64,000 nt of DNA from Sinorhizobium sp. BG8 (GTDB lineage: Bacteria > Pseudomonadota > Alphaproteobacteria > Rhizobiales > Rhizobiaceae), in the NCBI RefSeq assembly GCF_016864555.1, contig NZ_CP044011.1, forward strand, positions 1,693,501 through 1,757,500, given 5' to 3'. A model generated the notes under the pieces. It searched no databases and was not told the DNA's origin. It saw only the letters and a list, made by a program, of their open reading frames with translations. The position numbers and the translations under genes are program-made. Below are positions 1-8,840 of this stretch, piece after piece (position 1 is the stretch's first letter; each line of letters opens with the position of its first letter).

Positions 1-990
1 TTGAAGGCCGCTGTCCTCGTGATCGTCGTCCAGGCGCTCATCCGGATCGCCAGTCGCACGCTGAAGACGCCCGCCGCACGCATTCTTGCCGCGCTCGCCT
101 TCCTCGCGCTCTTCGCCTTCGCGCTGCCGTTCCCGCTGGTCATTCTTCTTGCCGGTGTTGTCGGATATGTCGCGGCGCGCACCGCGCCCGGCCTTCTCCA
201 GCCGCAGGCGGGCCATCGCAGCCACGTGCCGGACCTTCCATCTGTTATCGGAGAAGGCGTGGAAGGGGGAAGGCAGACCCCGGGGAGGGCGTTCCTCGTC
301 GTCGCGGTCTGTTGCGCACTCTGGATCGCGCCCTTCCTGCTCCTGGCGATGGTTCCGGGCCACACCGGCGCCTTCAATGCGATCGGTGTCTTTTTCTCGA
401 AAATGGCGGTCGTCACGTTCGGCGGCGCCTATGCCGTTCTCGCCTACGTCGCTCAGCAGGCGGTCGACACCTATCAATGGCTCAAGCCGGGAGAGATGCT
501 GGACGGTCTGGCGCTCGCCGAGACGACGCCGGGCCCGCTGGTGCTCGTGCTGTCCTTCGTCGGCTTTCTTGCCGCCTTTCGCGATGCCGACGGCCTGGAT
601 CCGCTGCTGTCCGGGCTCCTCGGGGCTTTCCTCGCCGCCTGGGTCACGTTCGTGCCCTGCTTCCTTTGGATCTTTCTCGGTGCGCCCCACGTCGAGAGGC
701 TGCGCGGCAACGAGGCGCTTTCAGGGGCGCTGGCCGCAATCTCGGCGGCTGTTGTCGGCGTGATCCTCAATCTCGCCCTCTGGTTCGGCTTGCATGTGCT
801 CTTTCGCGAGGTCGGACGCCTGGAGGCGGGGCCCCTGTCGATGCCGTTGCCCGCATGGTCCTCCATCGATCTTCACGCCCTCGCGCTTACGATCGTCTCG
901 GCCTTCATGTTGCTCCGGCTGAAGACCGGGATCCTCACCGCGCTTTCGGTCAGTGGTGTCCTCGGCTTCCTCCTTTCATGGCCTTTGTGA
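1..990 (+). CDS. chrA: ChrA-type chromate transporter, C-terminal part (5' end outside window)
   Basis: This is an inner-membrane transporter of the CHR family, whose members export chromate. The reading frame is already open at base 1 and leaves 329 residues; bidomain CHR proteins are usually longer, so the N-terminal part lies outside the window and the TTG at base 1 is not a reliable start. Visible are many hydrophobic segments, the end of the first CHR domain, a hydrophilic linker near residues 70-95, and a second CHR domain with the family-like stretches VTFGGAYAVLAYV and ALAETTPGPL around residues 133-180. Substrate specificity beyond the family is inferred. Confidence 0.85.
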   Translation: MKAAVLVIVVQALIRIASRTLKTPAARILAALAFLALFAFALPFPLVILLAGVVGYVAARTAPGLLQPQAGHRSHVPDLPSVIGEGVEGGRQTPGRAFLVVAVCCALWIAPFLLLAMVPGHTGAFNAIGVFFSKMAVVTFGGAYAVLAYVAQQAVDTYQWLKPGEMLDGLALAETTPGPLVLVLSFVGFLAAFRDADGLDPLLSGLLGAFLAAWVTFVPCFLWIFLGAPHVERLRGNEALSGALAAISAAVVGVILNLALWFGLHVLFREVGRLEAGPLSMPLPAWSSIDLHALALTIVSAFMLLRLKTGILTALSVSGVLGFLLSWPL

Positions 991-1083
991 GAAGCGCCGA
1001 GGCGTAAATTTCTTCGGAAAGGCTTGTTTTCTCGTTCCAGCTTTGCGATGTCAGCCCGGCCTCCCAACTACCGGAAAGTCATC

Positions 1084-1932
1084 ATGGCAAAGCGCATCGA
1101 TTCCTTCGACGAGATCACAGGGCACTATGACGTCGTGCTGTGCGACGTGTGGGGCGTATTGCACAACGGGGTCGAAGCCTTCGCGAACGCGTCGCAGGCG
1201 CTGGCCGCGGCCCGGGCTGCTGGCCTCGCAGTGGTGCTGATCACCAATTCCCCGCGACCGTCACCGGGCGTCAAGGTGCAGATCCGCGGCCTCGGCGTAG
1301 AGGATGACGCCTACGACCGCATCGTTACGTCGGGTGATGTCACACGCGCGCTGATTTCGTCCGGACCGCCGAAGATCTATTTCATCGGCGGCGACAAGGA
1401 TCATCCGCTATTGACCGGCCTCGATGTCGAGCGCGTGTCGGCCGAGGAGGCGGAAATCGTTGTCTGTGCGGGCTTCCGCGACGACGAGACCGAAACGGCA
1501 GAGGACTACCGCGAGGAACTGACAGTGCTCGCCGCCCGCCACCTGCCTTTCATCTGCGCCAATCCGGACCTCGTGGTCGAGCGCGGACATCGCCTCATCC
1601 CCTGCGGCGGGGCGCTCGCCCAGCTTTACGGCGAACTCGGCGGCACGACACTCATCGCCGGCAAGCCCCATCGGCCCATCTACGAGGCGTCGATGACTGA
1701 GGCACGCGAGGTCTTCGGCGAATTCGCATCGTCGCGGGTCATTGCCATCGGCGACGGAATGCCGACCGATGTCAGGGGTGCGGAGGCGTTCGGGCTTGAT
1801 GTACTGTATATCTCCGGCGGCATCCATGCGCAGGAGTACGTTGTCGACGGGCGCACCGACGAGAAGCTGCTCGCAGCATTCCTGGAAAGAGAAGGCGCGA
1901 CGCCGAAGTGGTGGATGCCTGCCCTGAAGTGA
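1084..1932 (+). CDS. HAD-superfamily class IIA hydrolase
   Basis: This is a 282-residue cytoplasmic phosphatase-like protein of the HAD class IIA group (NagD-related). The N-terminal motif DVWGVLHNG supplies the nucleophile aspartate region, and a C-terminal IAIGDGMPTDVRGA supplies the magnesium-binding acidic motif. I chose the ATG at 1084 because GGAAAG lies 5 bases before it; a longer frame from TTG 1024 adds a tail that does not resemble the family. It ends 16 bases before ribF, so the two are probably cotranscribed. The substrate is unknown; sugar or nucleotide phosphates are typical for the class. Confidence 0.88.
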   Translation: MAKRIDSFDEITGHYDVVLCDVWGVLHNGVEAFANASQALAAARAAGLAVVLITNSPRPSPGVKVQIRGLGVEDDAYDRIVTSGDVTRALISSGPPKIYFIGGDKDHPLLTGLDVERVSAEEAEIVVCAGFRDDETETAEDYREELTVLAARHLPFICANPDLVVERGHRLIPCGGALAQLYGELGGTTLIAGKPHRPIYEASMTEAREVFGEFASSRVIAIGDGMPTDVRGAEAFGLDVLYISGGIHAQEYVVDGRTDEKLLAAFLEREGATPKWWMPALK

Positions 1933-1948
1933 TTGGATCGAAGCCGAG

Positions 1949-2929
1949 ATGACTGTCTTTCATCGAAACGAGACCAGGGATCCGCTTCCCGAAGCGCTCC
2001 GCGGCGGAGTGATCGCGATCGGCAATTTCGATGGCGTGCATCGCGGACACCAGTCCGTGCTCGACCGGGCGCTGCAGATTGCGCGCGAGCGTGCGATCCC
2101 GGCGCTGGTGCTGACATTCGAGCCTCATCCGCGCACGGTCTTCCGCCCGGATCAACCGGTCTTCCGCCTCACGCCCGCTCCGCTCAAGGCGCGCATCCTC
2201 GAAGGCATGGGCTTCAACGCCGTCATCGAATATCCGTTCGATCGCCAGCTCTCCCAGCTGTCGCCGCACGATTTCGTCGACTCGGTGCTGTTGGACTGGC
2301 TGCATGCCTCCCATATCGTCACCGGCTTCGATTTCCATTTCGGCAAGGGTCGCGAAGGTGGCCCCGCCTACCTGATGGCCGCCGGCGAAGCCAACGGCTT
2401 CGGGGTGACGCTGGTCGACGCATTCCGTGACGAGAATACCTCGGTCGTATCCTCGAGCCTCATCCGCTCTATGCTCTGTGAAGGCGACGTCGTCGGTGCG
2501 GCCGGCGAGCTCGGCTACCGCTTCACGGTCGAGCAGGAGGTCATCGGCGGCAAGCAGCTCGGCCGCACGCTCGGATACCCGACTGCCAACATGCAGCTTC
2601 CTCCTGAAGCGGGCCTTCGCAACGGCATCTACGCGGTGCGGTTCCGTCGAGCCGACGGGACCTTGCACGACGGGGTCGCAAGCTTCGGACGCCGGCCGAC
2701 GGTCGACGCTAACGGCGCACCGCTTCTCGAGACCTTCGTGTTCGACTATTCCGGCGATCTCTATGGTCAGGTCTGCTCGGTCTCCTTCTTCGGCCACCTT
2801 CGCGACGAGCTGAAGTTCGACGGGCTCGATGCGCTGGTTGCGCAGATGAAGCGGGATGACGAGGAGGCGAGGGCACTTCTTTCCGGCGTGCGTCCGCTGA
2901 GCGAGATCGATCTGCGTCTCTGCTTCTAG
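1949..2929 (+). CDS. ribF: bifunctional riboflavin kinase / FAD synthetase
   Basis: RibF phosphorylates riboflavin to FMN and then adenylylates FMN to FAD in the cytosol. The 326-residue protein has the usual two-domain order. The N-terminal FMN adenylyltransferase has IGNFDGVHRGH near residue 25 and the SSSLIR element near 168. The C-terminal riboflavin kinase has GRTLGYPTANM near residue 207. Length is typical. It follows the HAD gene closely and is followed by a strong hairpin with a T run, so it is probably the last gene of its transcript. Confidence 0.96.
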   Translation: MTVFHRNETRDPLPEALRGGVIAIGNFDGVHRGHQSVLDRALQIARERAIPALVLTFEPHPRTVFRPDQPVFRLTPAPLKARILEGMGFNAVIEYPFDRQLSQLSPHDFVDSVLLDWLHASHIVTGFDFHFGKGREGGPAYLMAAGEANGFGVTLVDAFRDENTSVVSSSLIRSMLCEGDVVGAAGELGYRFTVEQEVIGGKQLGRTLGYPTANMQLPPEAGLRNGIYAVRFRRADGTLHDGVASFGRRPTVDANGAPLLETFVFDYSGDLYGQVCSVSFFGHLRDELKFDGLDALVAQMKRDDEEARALLSGVRPLSEIDLRLCF

Positions 2930-3072
2930 CGTGTTTCGGCTTTGCAACCTGAACGCTCCGGCCCAAGAAAAGTCGCCGCATCACATCGTGCACCTTTTCA
3001 AGAGAGCGAAAACGCCGTAATACCGCCCACCATGATGCTGATACGGCTTACCATCGATCTGCGAATTAGTGG

Positions 3073-3118
3073 CCCGGCCTTCCGCGCGCTCTGAGCGAGG
3101 CCGGAAGGTCCGGGTTTT
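3073..3118 (+). terminator. intrinsic terminator after ribF
   Basis: CCCGGCCTTCC (3073-3083) can pair with GGAAGGTCCGGG (3103-3114), an 11-bp stem with one bulged base and a 19-base loop. TTTT follows directly at 3115. It lies 144 bases past the ribF stop and before ileS on the same strand, so it should separate the two. Confidence 0.6.
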
Positions 3119-3119
3119 C

Positions 3120-3138
3120 GAGCGTTCCGCAAACGCTC
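3120..3138 (+). promoter_or_regulatory. hairpin in the ileS leader
   Basis: GAGCGTT (3120-3126) and AACGCTC (3132-3138) form a perfect 7-bp stem with a 5-base loop, immediately after the ribF terminator and 69 bases before the ileS start. No T run follows it. It could shape the ileS leader RNA or belong to the terminator region; no known aminoacyl-tRNA synthetase leader class is recognisable. Confidence 0.3.
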
Positions 3139-3207
3139 CCGCCGTCACCACCAGACCCGTTCCCTTACATGCGCGACAGATCGCGCGATGAGACGATTGC
3201 CACAGCC

Positions 3208-6123
3208 ATGACCGATACGCCCGAAAAAGTCGATTATTCCTCCACCCTCTACCTGCCGCAGACGGAGTTCCCGATGCGCGCCGGCCTGCCGCAGAAGGAA
3301 CCGGAAACGGTGGCCCGCTGGCAGAAGATGGACCTCTACAAGAAGCTGCGCGCCTCTGCCGCCGGCCGCGAAAAGTTCGTGCTCCACGACGGCCCGCCCT
3401 ACGCCAACGGCAACATCCACATCGGCCATGCGCTCAACAAGATCCTCAAGGACGTCATCAACCGCTCGTTCCAGATGCGCGGCTATGATGCCAACTACGT
3501 TCCGGGCTGGGACTGCCACGGCCTTCCGATCGAATGGAAGATCGAGGAAAAGTACCGCGAGAAGGGCAAGAACAAGGACGAGGTTCCCGTCAACGAGTTC
3601 CGCCGGGAGTGCCGCGACTTCGCCTCGGGCTGGATCAAGGTCCAGTCGGAGGAGTTCAAGCGCCTCGGCATCGAGGGCGACTTCGAGAACCCCTACACCA
3701 CGATGAATTTCCACGCGGAAGCGCGCATCGCCGGCGAGCTGATGAAGATCGCCAGGAGCGGCCAGCTCTACCGCGGCTCCAAGCCGATCATGTGGTCGGT
3801 GGTTGAGCGCACGGCGCTGGCCGAAGCGGAAGTCGAATATGCCGACGTCGAGAGCGACATGATCTGGGTGAAGTTCCCGGTCAAGTCTGGTCCGGATTCT
3901 CTGGTGGGTTCCTTCGTCGTCATCTGGACCACGACCCCCTGGACGATCCCCGGCAACCGCGCGGTCGCGTTCTCTTCGCGCTATGCCTACGGCCTCTACG
4001 AAGTCGCGACTGCCGAGAACGACTTCGGCCCGCAGCCGGGTGAGAAGCTGATCTTCGCCAAGCGTCTTGCCGAGGAGTCGGCGGCCAAGGCCAAGCTGAC
4101 ATTCAACTTCGTCCGCGACATCGAGGGCGACGAGCTTGCGGCTGTCGTGTGCAACCATCCACTGCACGGCCTCGGCGGCGGCTATGATTTCAAGGTTCCG
4201 CTGCTCGACGGCGACCACGTCACGGATGATGCCGGCACGGGCTTCGTCCATACCGCGCCGAGCCATGGTCGCGAAGACTTCGAGGCGTGGATGGACAATG
4301 CCCGGGCGCTCGAGGCGCGCGGCATCTCCTCCGCCATCCCGTTCCCGGTCGACGATGCCGGCTTCTACACGGCCGACGCGCCGGGCTTCGGTCCGGATGC
4401 GGAGGATGGCGCCGCACGCGTCATCGACGACAAGGGCAAGAAGGGTGACGCCAACGACCGCGTCATCAAGGCGCTGATCGCACGCCACGCGCTGTTCGCC
4501 CGCGGCCGTCTGAAGCACTCCTATCCGCATTCCTGGCGCTCCAAGAAGCCGGTGATCTTCCGCAACACGCCGCAATGGTTCGTCTACATGGACAAGGACT
4601 TCGGCGACGGCACGACGCTGCGTTCGCGTTCGCTGTCGGCGATCGATGCGACGCGTTTCGTTCCGGCCGCCGGCCAGAACCGCCTGCGCGCAATGATCGA
4701 GAGCCGCCCGGACTGGGTTCTCTCCCGCCAGCGAGCCTGGGGCGTTCCGATCGCCATCTTTGCCGACGAGCAGGGCGAGATCCTTGTCGACGAGGCGGTC
4801 AACGCCCGCATCCTCGAAGCCTTCGAAAAGGAAGGCGCGGACGCCTGGTTCGCGGAAGGTGCCAAGGAGCGGTTCCTCGGCAACGACCACGATCATGCCC
4901 GCTGGCTGCAGGTCATGGATATCCTCGACGTCTGGTTCGATTCAGGCTCGACGCACACCTTCACCCTGGAGGACCGTCCGGACCTGAAATGGCCGGCCGA
5001 CGTCTATCTCGAAGGCTCCGACCAGCACCGCGGCTGGTTCCACTCGTCGCTGCTCGAGAGCTGCGCGACGCGCGGCCGTGCTCCCTACGACGCCGTCGTC
5101 ACCCATGGCTTCACCATGGATGAGAAGGGCGAGAAGATGTCGAAATCCAAGGGCAACGTCGTTGCACCCCAGGACGTGATGAAGGATGCCGGCGCCGATA
5201 TCCTGCGCCTGTGGGTCATGACCACCGACTACTGGGAAGACCAGCGCCTCGGCAAGACGATCATCCAGACCAACATCGACGCCTACCGCAAGCTGCGCAA
5301 CACGATCCGCTGGATGCTTGGCACGCTCGCCCATGACAAGGGCGAGGAGATCGCTCATGCCGATATGCCCGAGCTCGAAAGGCTCATGCTGCACCGGCTT
5401 TGCGAACTCGACCAGTTGGTTCGCGAGGGCTACGACGCCTTCGACTTCAAGAAGATCGCGCGTGCGTTGATCGATTTCTCGAACGTCGAGCTCTCGGCAT
5501 TCTACTTCGACGTCCGCAAGGATGCGCTGTATTGCGATGCGCCGTCGAGCCTTCGCCGCCGCGCGAGCCTTGCCGTGATCCGCAAGATCTTCGAGTGCCT
5601 CGTCACCTGGCTGGCGCCGATGCTGCCCTTCACCACGGAGGAGGCCTGGCTGTCGCTGAAGCCCGACGCGGTTTCGGTGCATCTGGAGCAGTTCCCGGCC
5701 GTTGCCGCCGAATGGCGCGACGACGCGCTGAAGGCGAAGTGGGAAAAGATCCGCGAAGTCCGCACCGTCGTGACCGGCGCTCTCGAAATCGAGCGGCGCG
5801 AGAAGCGGATCGGTTCGTCGCTGGAGGCGGCTCCCGTGGTTCATGTCGGCGATCCGGAGCTTCTCAAGGCGCTGGACGGCGAGGACTTCGCCGAGATCTG
5901 CATCACCTCGGCGATCACCGTGGTGGCTGGCGAGGGGCCGGCGGATGCATTCCGTCTCGGCGAGGTGGCAAAGGTTGCCGTCGAGCCGAAGCGGGCGGAA
6001 GGCCGCAAGTGCGCCCGCTCCTGGCGAATCACCACGGATGTCGGCTCGGATGCGGACTATCCCGACGTTTCGGCACGCGATGCCGCCGCGCTTCGGGAGA
6101 TTGGCTTCCGCGTCGCGGCCTGA
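3208..6123 (+). CDS. ileS: isoleucyl-tRNA synthetase
   Basis: IleS charges tRNA-Ile with isoleucine and edits misactivated valine. It is a class I synthetase of 971 residues, the expected size. The HIGH signature is at residues 71-74 and KMSKS at about 643-647. The editing insert contains [10 protein letters not shown]. The C-terminal zinc-binding region known from E. coli is reduced: only one cysteine remains in RKCARSW. I chose ATG 3208 because the protein from there ([12 protein letters not shown]) starts as rhizobial IleS proteins do; an upstream in-frame ATG at 3169 adds 13 residues with no family support. Confidence 0.98.
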   Translation: MTDTPEKVDYSSTLYLPQTEFPMRAGLPQKEPETVARWQKMDLYKKLRASAAGREKFVLHDGPPYANGNIHIGHALNKILKDVINRSFQMRGYDANYVPGWDCHGLPIEWKIEEKYREKGKNKDEVPVNEFRRECRDFASGWIKVQSEEFKRLGIEGDFENPYTTMNFHAEARIAGELMKIARSGQLYRGSKPIMWSVVERTALAEAEVEYADVESDMIWVKFPVKSGPDSLVGSFVVIWTTTPWTIPGNRAVAFSSRYAYGLYEVATAENDFGPQPGEKLIFAKRLAEESAAKAKLTFNFVRDIEGDELAAVVCNHPLHGLGGGYDFKVPLLDGDHVTDDAGTGFVHTAPSHGREDFEAWMDNARALEARGISSAIPFPVDDAGFYTADAPGFGPDAEDGAARVIDDKGKKGDANDRVIKALIARHALFARGRLKHSYPHSWRSKKPVIFRNTPQWFVYMDKDFGDGTTLRSRSLSAIDATRFVPAAGQNRLRAMIESRPDWVLSRQRAWGVPIAIFADEQGEILVDEAVNARILEAFEKEGADAWFAEGAKERFLGNDHDHARWLQVMDILDVWFDSGSTHTFTLEDRPDLKWPADVYLEGSDQHRGWFHSSLLESCATRGRAPYDAVVTHGFTMDEKGEKMSKSKGNVVAPQDVMKDAGADILRLWVMTTDYWEDQRLGKTIIQTNIDAYRKLRNTIRWMLGTLAHDKGEEIAHADMPELERLMLHRLCELDQLVREGYDAFDFKKIARALIDFSNVELSAFYFDVRKDALYCDAPSSLRRRASLAVIRKIFECLVTWLAPMLPFTTEEAWLSLKPDAVSVHLEQFPAVAAEWRDDALKAKWEKIREVRTVVTGALEIERREKRIGSSLEAAPVVHVGDPELLKALDGEDFAEICITSAITVVAGEGPADAFRLGEVAKVAVEPKRAEGRKCARSWRITTDVGSDADYPDVSARDAAALREIGFRVAA

Positions 6124-6193
6124 TTGCCGGATCCTTTGGACAACAGCTACCGGATGAATTGCGCTTTGTGGCCTCATCCGGTAAAGCTGCCTG

Positions 6194-6209
6194 AAAATCG
6201 TCCGATTTT
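6194..6209. repeat. AAAATCG / CGATTTT palindrome
   Basis: AAAATCG (6194-6200) and CGATTTT (6203-6209) are perfect inverted arms separated by TC, in the gap between ileS and the lipoprotein gene. The T-rich right arm could act as a weak terminator for ileS. The same arms recur at 59382-59399 before lemA, so this may be a short dispersed intergenic palindrome of the genome. Confidence 0.45.
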
Positions 6210-6264
6210 TCCGCCATGGCACGCAGAAGCAGTATCGTGCACCGGCTCTGCTGGAAGGGTATTC

Positions 6265-6882
6265 ATGGAAATGACGCGGAAGTTGAGAGTTGGCGCCAGC
6301 CTTGCTGGGCTCGTCGGGGCAGGCCTGGCATTGTCCGGCTGCGTTGGCGGCCCGACCTACGGCACCGACAAGACAGCGACCGAACAGCTGATGGACGACA
6401 TCGGCAATGCGGTGACGATCCGGCCCGGAAACGGCGCCGCCAAGACCATTGCCTACCAGCCGCGCGGCCAGCTCGTCCTTCCGAAGGATGAGACCAAGCT
6501 GGCGCAGCCGCAGCAGTCGCTTGCCGGCAAGGACAATCCGCAGTGGGTCGAGAGCCCGGAGCAGATGCGTGAGCGCCTGCGCGAGGAGGCGACGCTCAAC
6601 CAGAACAACCAGTTCTACGAATCGCCTCTCACGAGCCAGTTCGAAACGGGCCGCAAGCTCTCCGCCAAGGAGCAGCAGGAGAAGTACCGCGAGGCAAGAC
6701 GCCTCGAGCAGGGCCTCTACTCTGACAAGCGCCGCACCCTCAGCGATCCGCCGATCGAGTACCGGAAGATGCCGGAGGAGGCGCAGGCCGATCTCGGAGA
6801 GCCGGAGAAGGACAAGGAGCGCCGCCGCAAGAAGGAGGCCTCGATCGCAAAGACCGGCAAGAGCCCCTGGTGGCCGTTCTGA
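6265..6882 (+). CDS. putative lipoprotein of unknown function
   Basis: This 205-residue protein has a basic N-terminus, a hydrophobic segment and a lipobox ending at Cys26 (ALSGC), so it is probably exported and lipid-anchored. The mature part is hydrophilic, charged and rich in Gln, Glu, Arg and Lys, with no catalytic motif I recognise; it may be largely disordered or coiled. I chose ATG 6265 because GGAAGGG lies 5 bases before it. It is 3 bases upstream of the GNAT gene, suggesting coupling. The function cannot be inferred. Confidence 0.8.
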   Translation: MEMTRKLRVGASLAGLVGAGLALSGCVGGPTYGTDKTATEQLMDDIGNAVTIRPGNGAAKTIAYQPRGQLVLPKDETKLAQPQQSLAGKDNPQWVESPEQMRERLREEATLNQNNQFYESPLTSQFETGRKLSAKEQQEKYREARRLEQGLYSDKRRTLSDPPIEYRKMPEEAQADLGEPEKDKERRRKKEASIAKTGKSPWWPF

Positions 6883-6885
6883 TCC

Positions 6886-7368
6886 ATGGCCTATCGCATT
6901 CGCCCTGCGACGACGGCTGACGCCGGAACCATCCTGCGTTTCATCACCGAACTTGCGGTCTACGAAAAGGCTGAGCATGAAGTCGAGGCGACGGTCGAAA
7001 CCGTCGCCTCTTCACTTTTCGGACCCACTTCGGTCACGCGCGCCGTCATCTGCGAAAGCGAAAACGGTGACCCCGTGGGCTTTGCAGTATGGTTCATGAG
7101 CTATTCCACCTGGCAGGCGCGCAACGGTCTCTACCTCGAGGATCTCTACGTCACGCCCGAGCATCGCGGCGGCGGTGCCGGCAAGATGCTCCTGCGCCAT
7201 CTCGCGCGTCTCGCGGTCGAGGAAGGGTGCGGACGCTTCGAATGGAGCGTGCTCGACTGGAATGAGCCGGCGATCCGGGTCTATGAGGCCATCGGCGCGG
7301 AACCGCTCTCCGAGTGGACGCGCTATCGCCTCGCCGGTGACAAGCTGAAAGAGTTTGCGGCCGGTTGA
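6886..7368 (+). CDS. GNAT-family N-acetyltransferase (diamine acetyltransferase-like)
   Basis: The 160-residue protein is a single GNAT domain that would transfer acetyl from acetyl-CoA to an amine. The acetyl-CoA binding region is YLEDLYVTPEHRGGGAGKML near residues 85-105, and the C-terminal part carries EWSVLDWNEPAIRVYEAIGA. The LEDLYV and WNEPAI features resemble spermidine/spermine N1-acetyltransferase or thialysine acetyltransferase relatives, so a polyamine-like substrate is plausible but inferred. It starts 3 bases after the lipoprotein stop, without a good ribosome-binding site of its own. Confidence 0.9.
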   Translation: MAYRIRPATTADAGTILRFITELAVYEKAEHEVEATVETVASSLFGPTSVTRAVICESENGDPVGFAVWFMSYSTWQARNGLYLEDLYVTPEHRGGGAGKMLLRHLARLAVEEGCGRFEWSVLDWNEPAIRVYEAIGAEPLSEWTRYRLAGDKLKEFAAG

Positions 7369-7446
7369 AGCGGGCCTTTCGCGATCGTTAGAGATTTCCC
7401 GTTCTACCTCACGTTGCGTTAACCCGTGCAGGGTAGCGTTCGCGCC

Positions 7447-8247
7447 ATGTTGGGCATCAGCAGGAAAACGGCGATCAAGGCAGCGGCCGCAACGGGGGCA
7501 TCCGTGGTGGTTTCGGTTGCCATCGTGCTGCTCATCGTGCCCGTCCTGGGAGGCCATCCGGATGGCCCGGGCTTCTGGATGAGTATGCTTTGCCCGCTCG
7601 TCATTGCGGGTCCTGCTAGCACCTACCAGTTCCACCAAAAGGAAACGATAGCCCGGCAGCGCGATGCATTGGCTTGCATGCATGTCGAGCTCGAGGACGC
7701 GCATCGGGCGCTGAAGGAACTCCACGCGGATCTTCGCACGAGGGCCCGCACGGATTCTCTCACCGGCGGCCTGAACCGCGAGGCGTTCTTCTCCGCTTTC
7801 GAGGCGGCCGCTCCCGGAAGCACGGGCCCTGCGGCGCTGATCATCGCTGACGCCGACCATTTCAAGAAGATCAACGACACGTTCGGCCACCTCGTGGGCG
7901 ACGAGGCGTTGCGCAGGATCGGTGCCGCCATCAGCGGCTGCGTTGGCGGGGGCGACCTGTGGGGAAGGATCGGTGGAGAAGAGTTCGTGGTGTTTCTCGC
8001 CGGACAGGACCGGCAAGGAGCAATCCACACGGCCGAACGCATTCGCCGCTCCGTGTCGGAATGCGGAATGATTGCTGACGGTCGGCCGGTCCCCGTGAGC
8101 GTGAGCATCGGAATTGCCTGGGCCCAGGGGCCTTTCGATCCGGCGGATTTCTTCCGCCAGGCGGATGGAGATCTCTATCGGGCGAAATCAGGCGGGCGCA
8201 ATCGGATCGTCATGGACGGGCGCGAGGTTGGCGCGGCCGCGGCCTGA
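7447..8247 (+). CDS. membrane GGDEF-domain diguanylate cyclase
   Basis: This protein likely makes cyclic di-GMP from two GTP. From ATG 7447 it has 266 residues: two hydrophobic segments near residues 10-55, a short coiled linker, then a GGDEF domain with the active-site signature RIGGEEF. The acidic metal site in ADADHFKKIND is present. The inhibitory RxxD site normally five residues before the signature reads GGGD, so product inhibition at that site is probably absent. A GTG at 7426 would add seven residues. A TTAACC half-site lies at 7419-7424. Both neighbours appear to be separate transcripts. Confidence 0.9.
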   Translation: MLGISRKTAIKAAAATGASVVVSVAIVLLIVPVLGGHPDGPGFWMSMLCPLVIAGPASTYQFHQKETIARQRDALACMHVELEDAHRALKELHADLRTRARTDSLTGGLNREAFFSAFEAAAPGSTGPAALIIADADHFKKINDTFGHLVGDEALRRIGAAISGCVGGGDLWGRIGGEEFVVFLAGQDRQGAIHTAERIRRSVSECGMIADGRPVPVSVSIGIAWAQGPFDPADFFRQADGDLYRAKSGGRNRIVMDGREVGAAAA

Positions 8248-8315
8248 TTCAGTGGATATAGCCGGCTGGGCTGGCCCGATCGCCATTGACCCCGTTGTGG
8301 TCGTCGCCGGGCAGC

Positions 8316-8768
8316 TCAATCCTCGTCTCGCCGCTCCCTGAAGAAATGCCGCAGCATCTCGGCCGACTCGCTCTCCCGGATTCCCGAATAGACGTCTGGC
8401 ACGTGATGGCAGGTCGGCTGCGCGTAGAAGCGCACACCGCTTTCGACCGCGCCGCCCTTCGGATCGTTGGCGCCGTAGTAGAGCCGGCGGATGCGGGCAA
8501 ACGAGATTGCCGCCGCACACATGGTGCATGGTTCGAGGGTGACGTAGAGATCGGCGCCCGACAGCCTTTCCTGCCCAAGCTGCGCGGTCGCCTCACGTAT
8601 TGCGACGATCTCCGCATGGGCGGTCACGTCGTTGTCGGCGCGCGTGCGGTTGCCGGCCGTCGCAATAACAACCCCGTCGCGCACGATGACGGCTCCGACC
8701 GGGATTTCGCCGCGTTCTCCCGACAGACGGGCTTCGGCGATGGCCAGTTCCATGAACCGATTTGTCAT
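8316..8768 (-). CDS. tadA: tRNA-specific adenosine deaminase
   Basis: TadA converts the wobble adenosine 34 of tRNA-Arg(ACG) to inosine, an essential step in decoding. The 150-residue protein has the zinc/catalytic HAE (His51, Glu53) and PCTMC (Cys81, Cys84) motifs of the deaminase fold. Length and motif spacing are normal. It is transcribed divergently from rluB with 72 bases between the start codons. A much longer open frame on the opposite strand across this gene is a shadow. Confidence 0.96.
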   Translation of the reverse strand: MTNRFMELAIAEARLSGERGEIPVGAVIVRDGVVIATAGNRTRADNDVTAHAEIVAIREATAQLGQERLSGADLYVTLEPCTMCAAAISFARIRRLYYGANDPKGGAVESGVRFYAQPTCHHVPDVYSGIRESESAEMLRHFFRERRDED

Positions 8769-8840
8769 TCCCGACGCGAATTCCTCTTAACCACGGGCCT
8801 GCGACCTGATACGACACCCGAAAACTCAGGCAAACATCAA

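Noticed and set aside
8286-8840. A 185-residue N-terminal extension of rluB
   Set aside because: It lies entirely antisense to tadA and has no RluB character; ATG 8841 starts the plausible protein.
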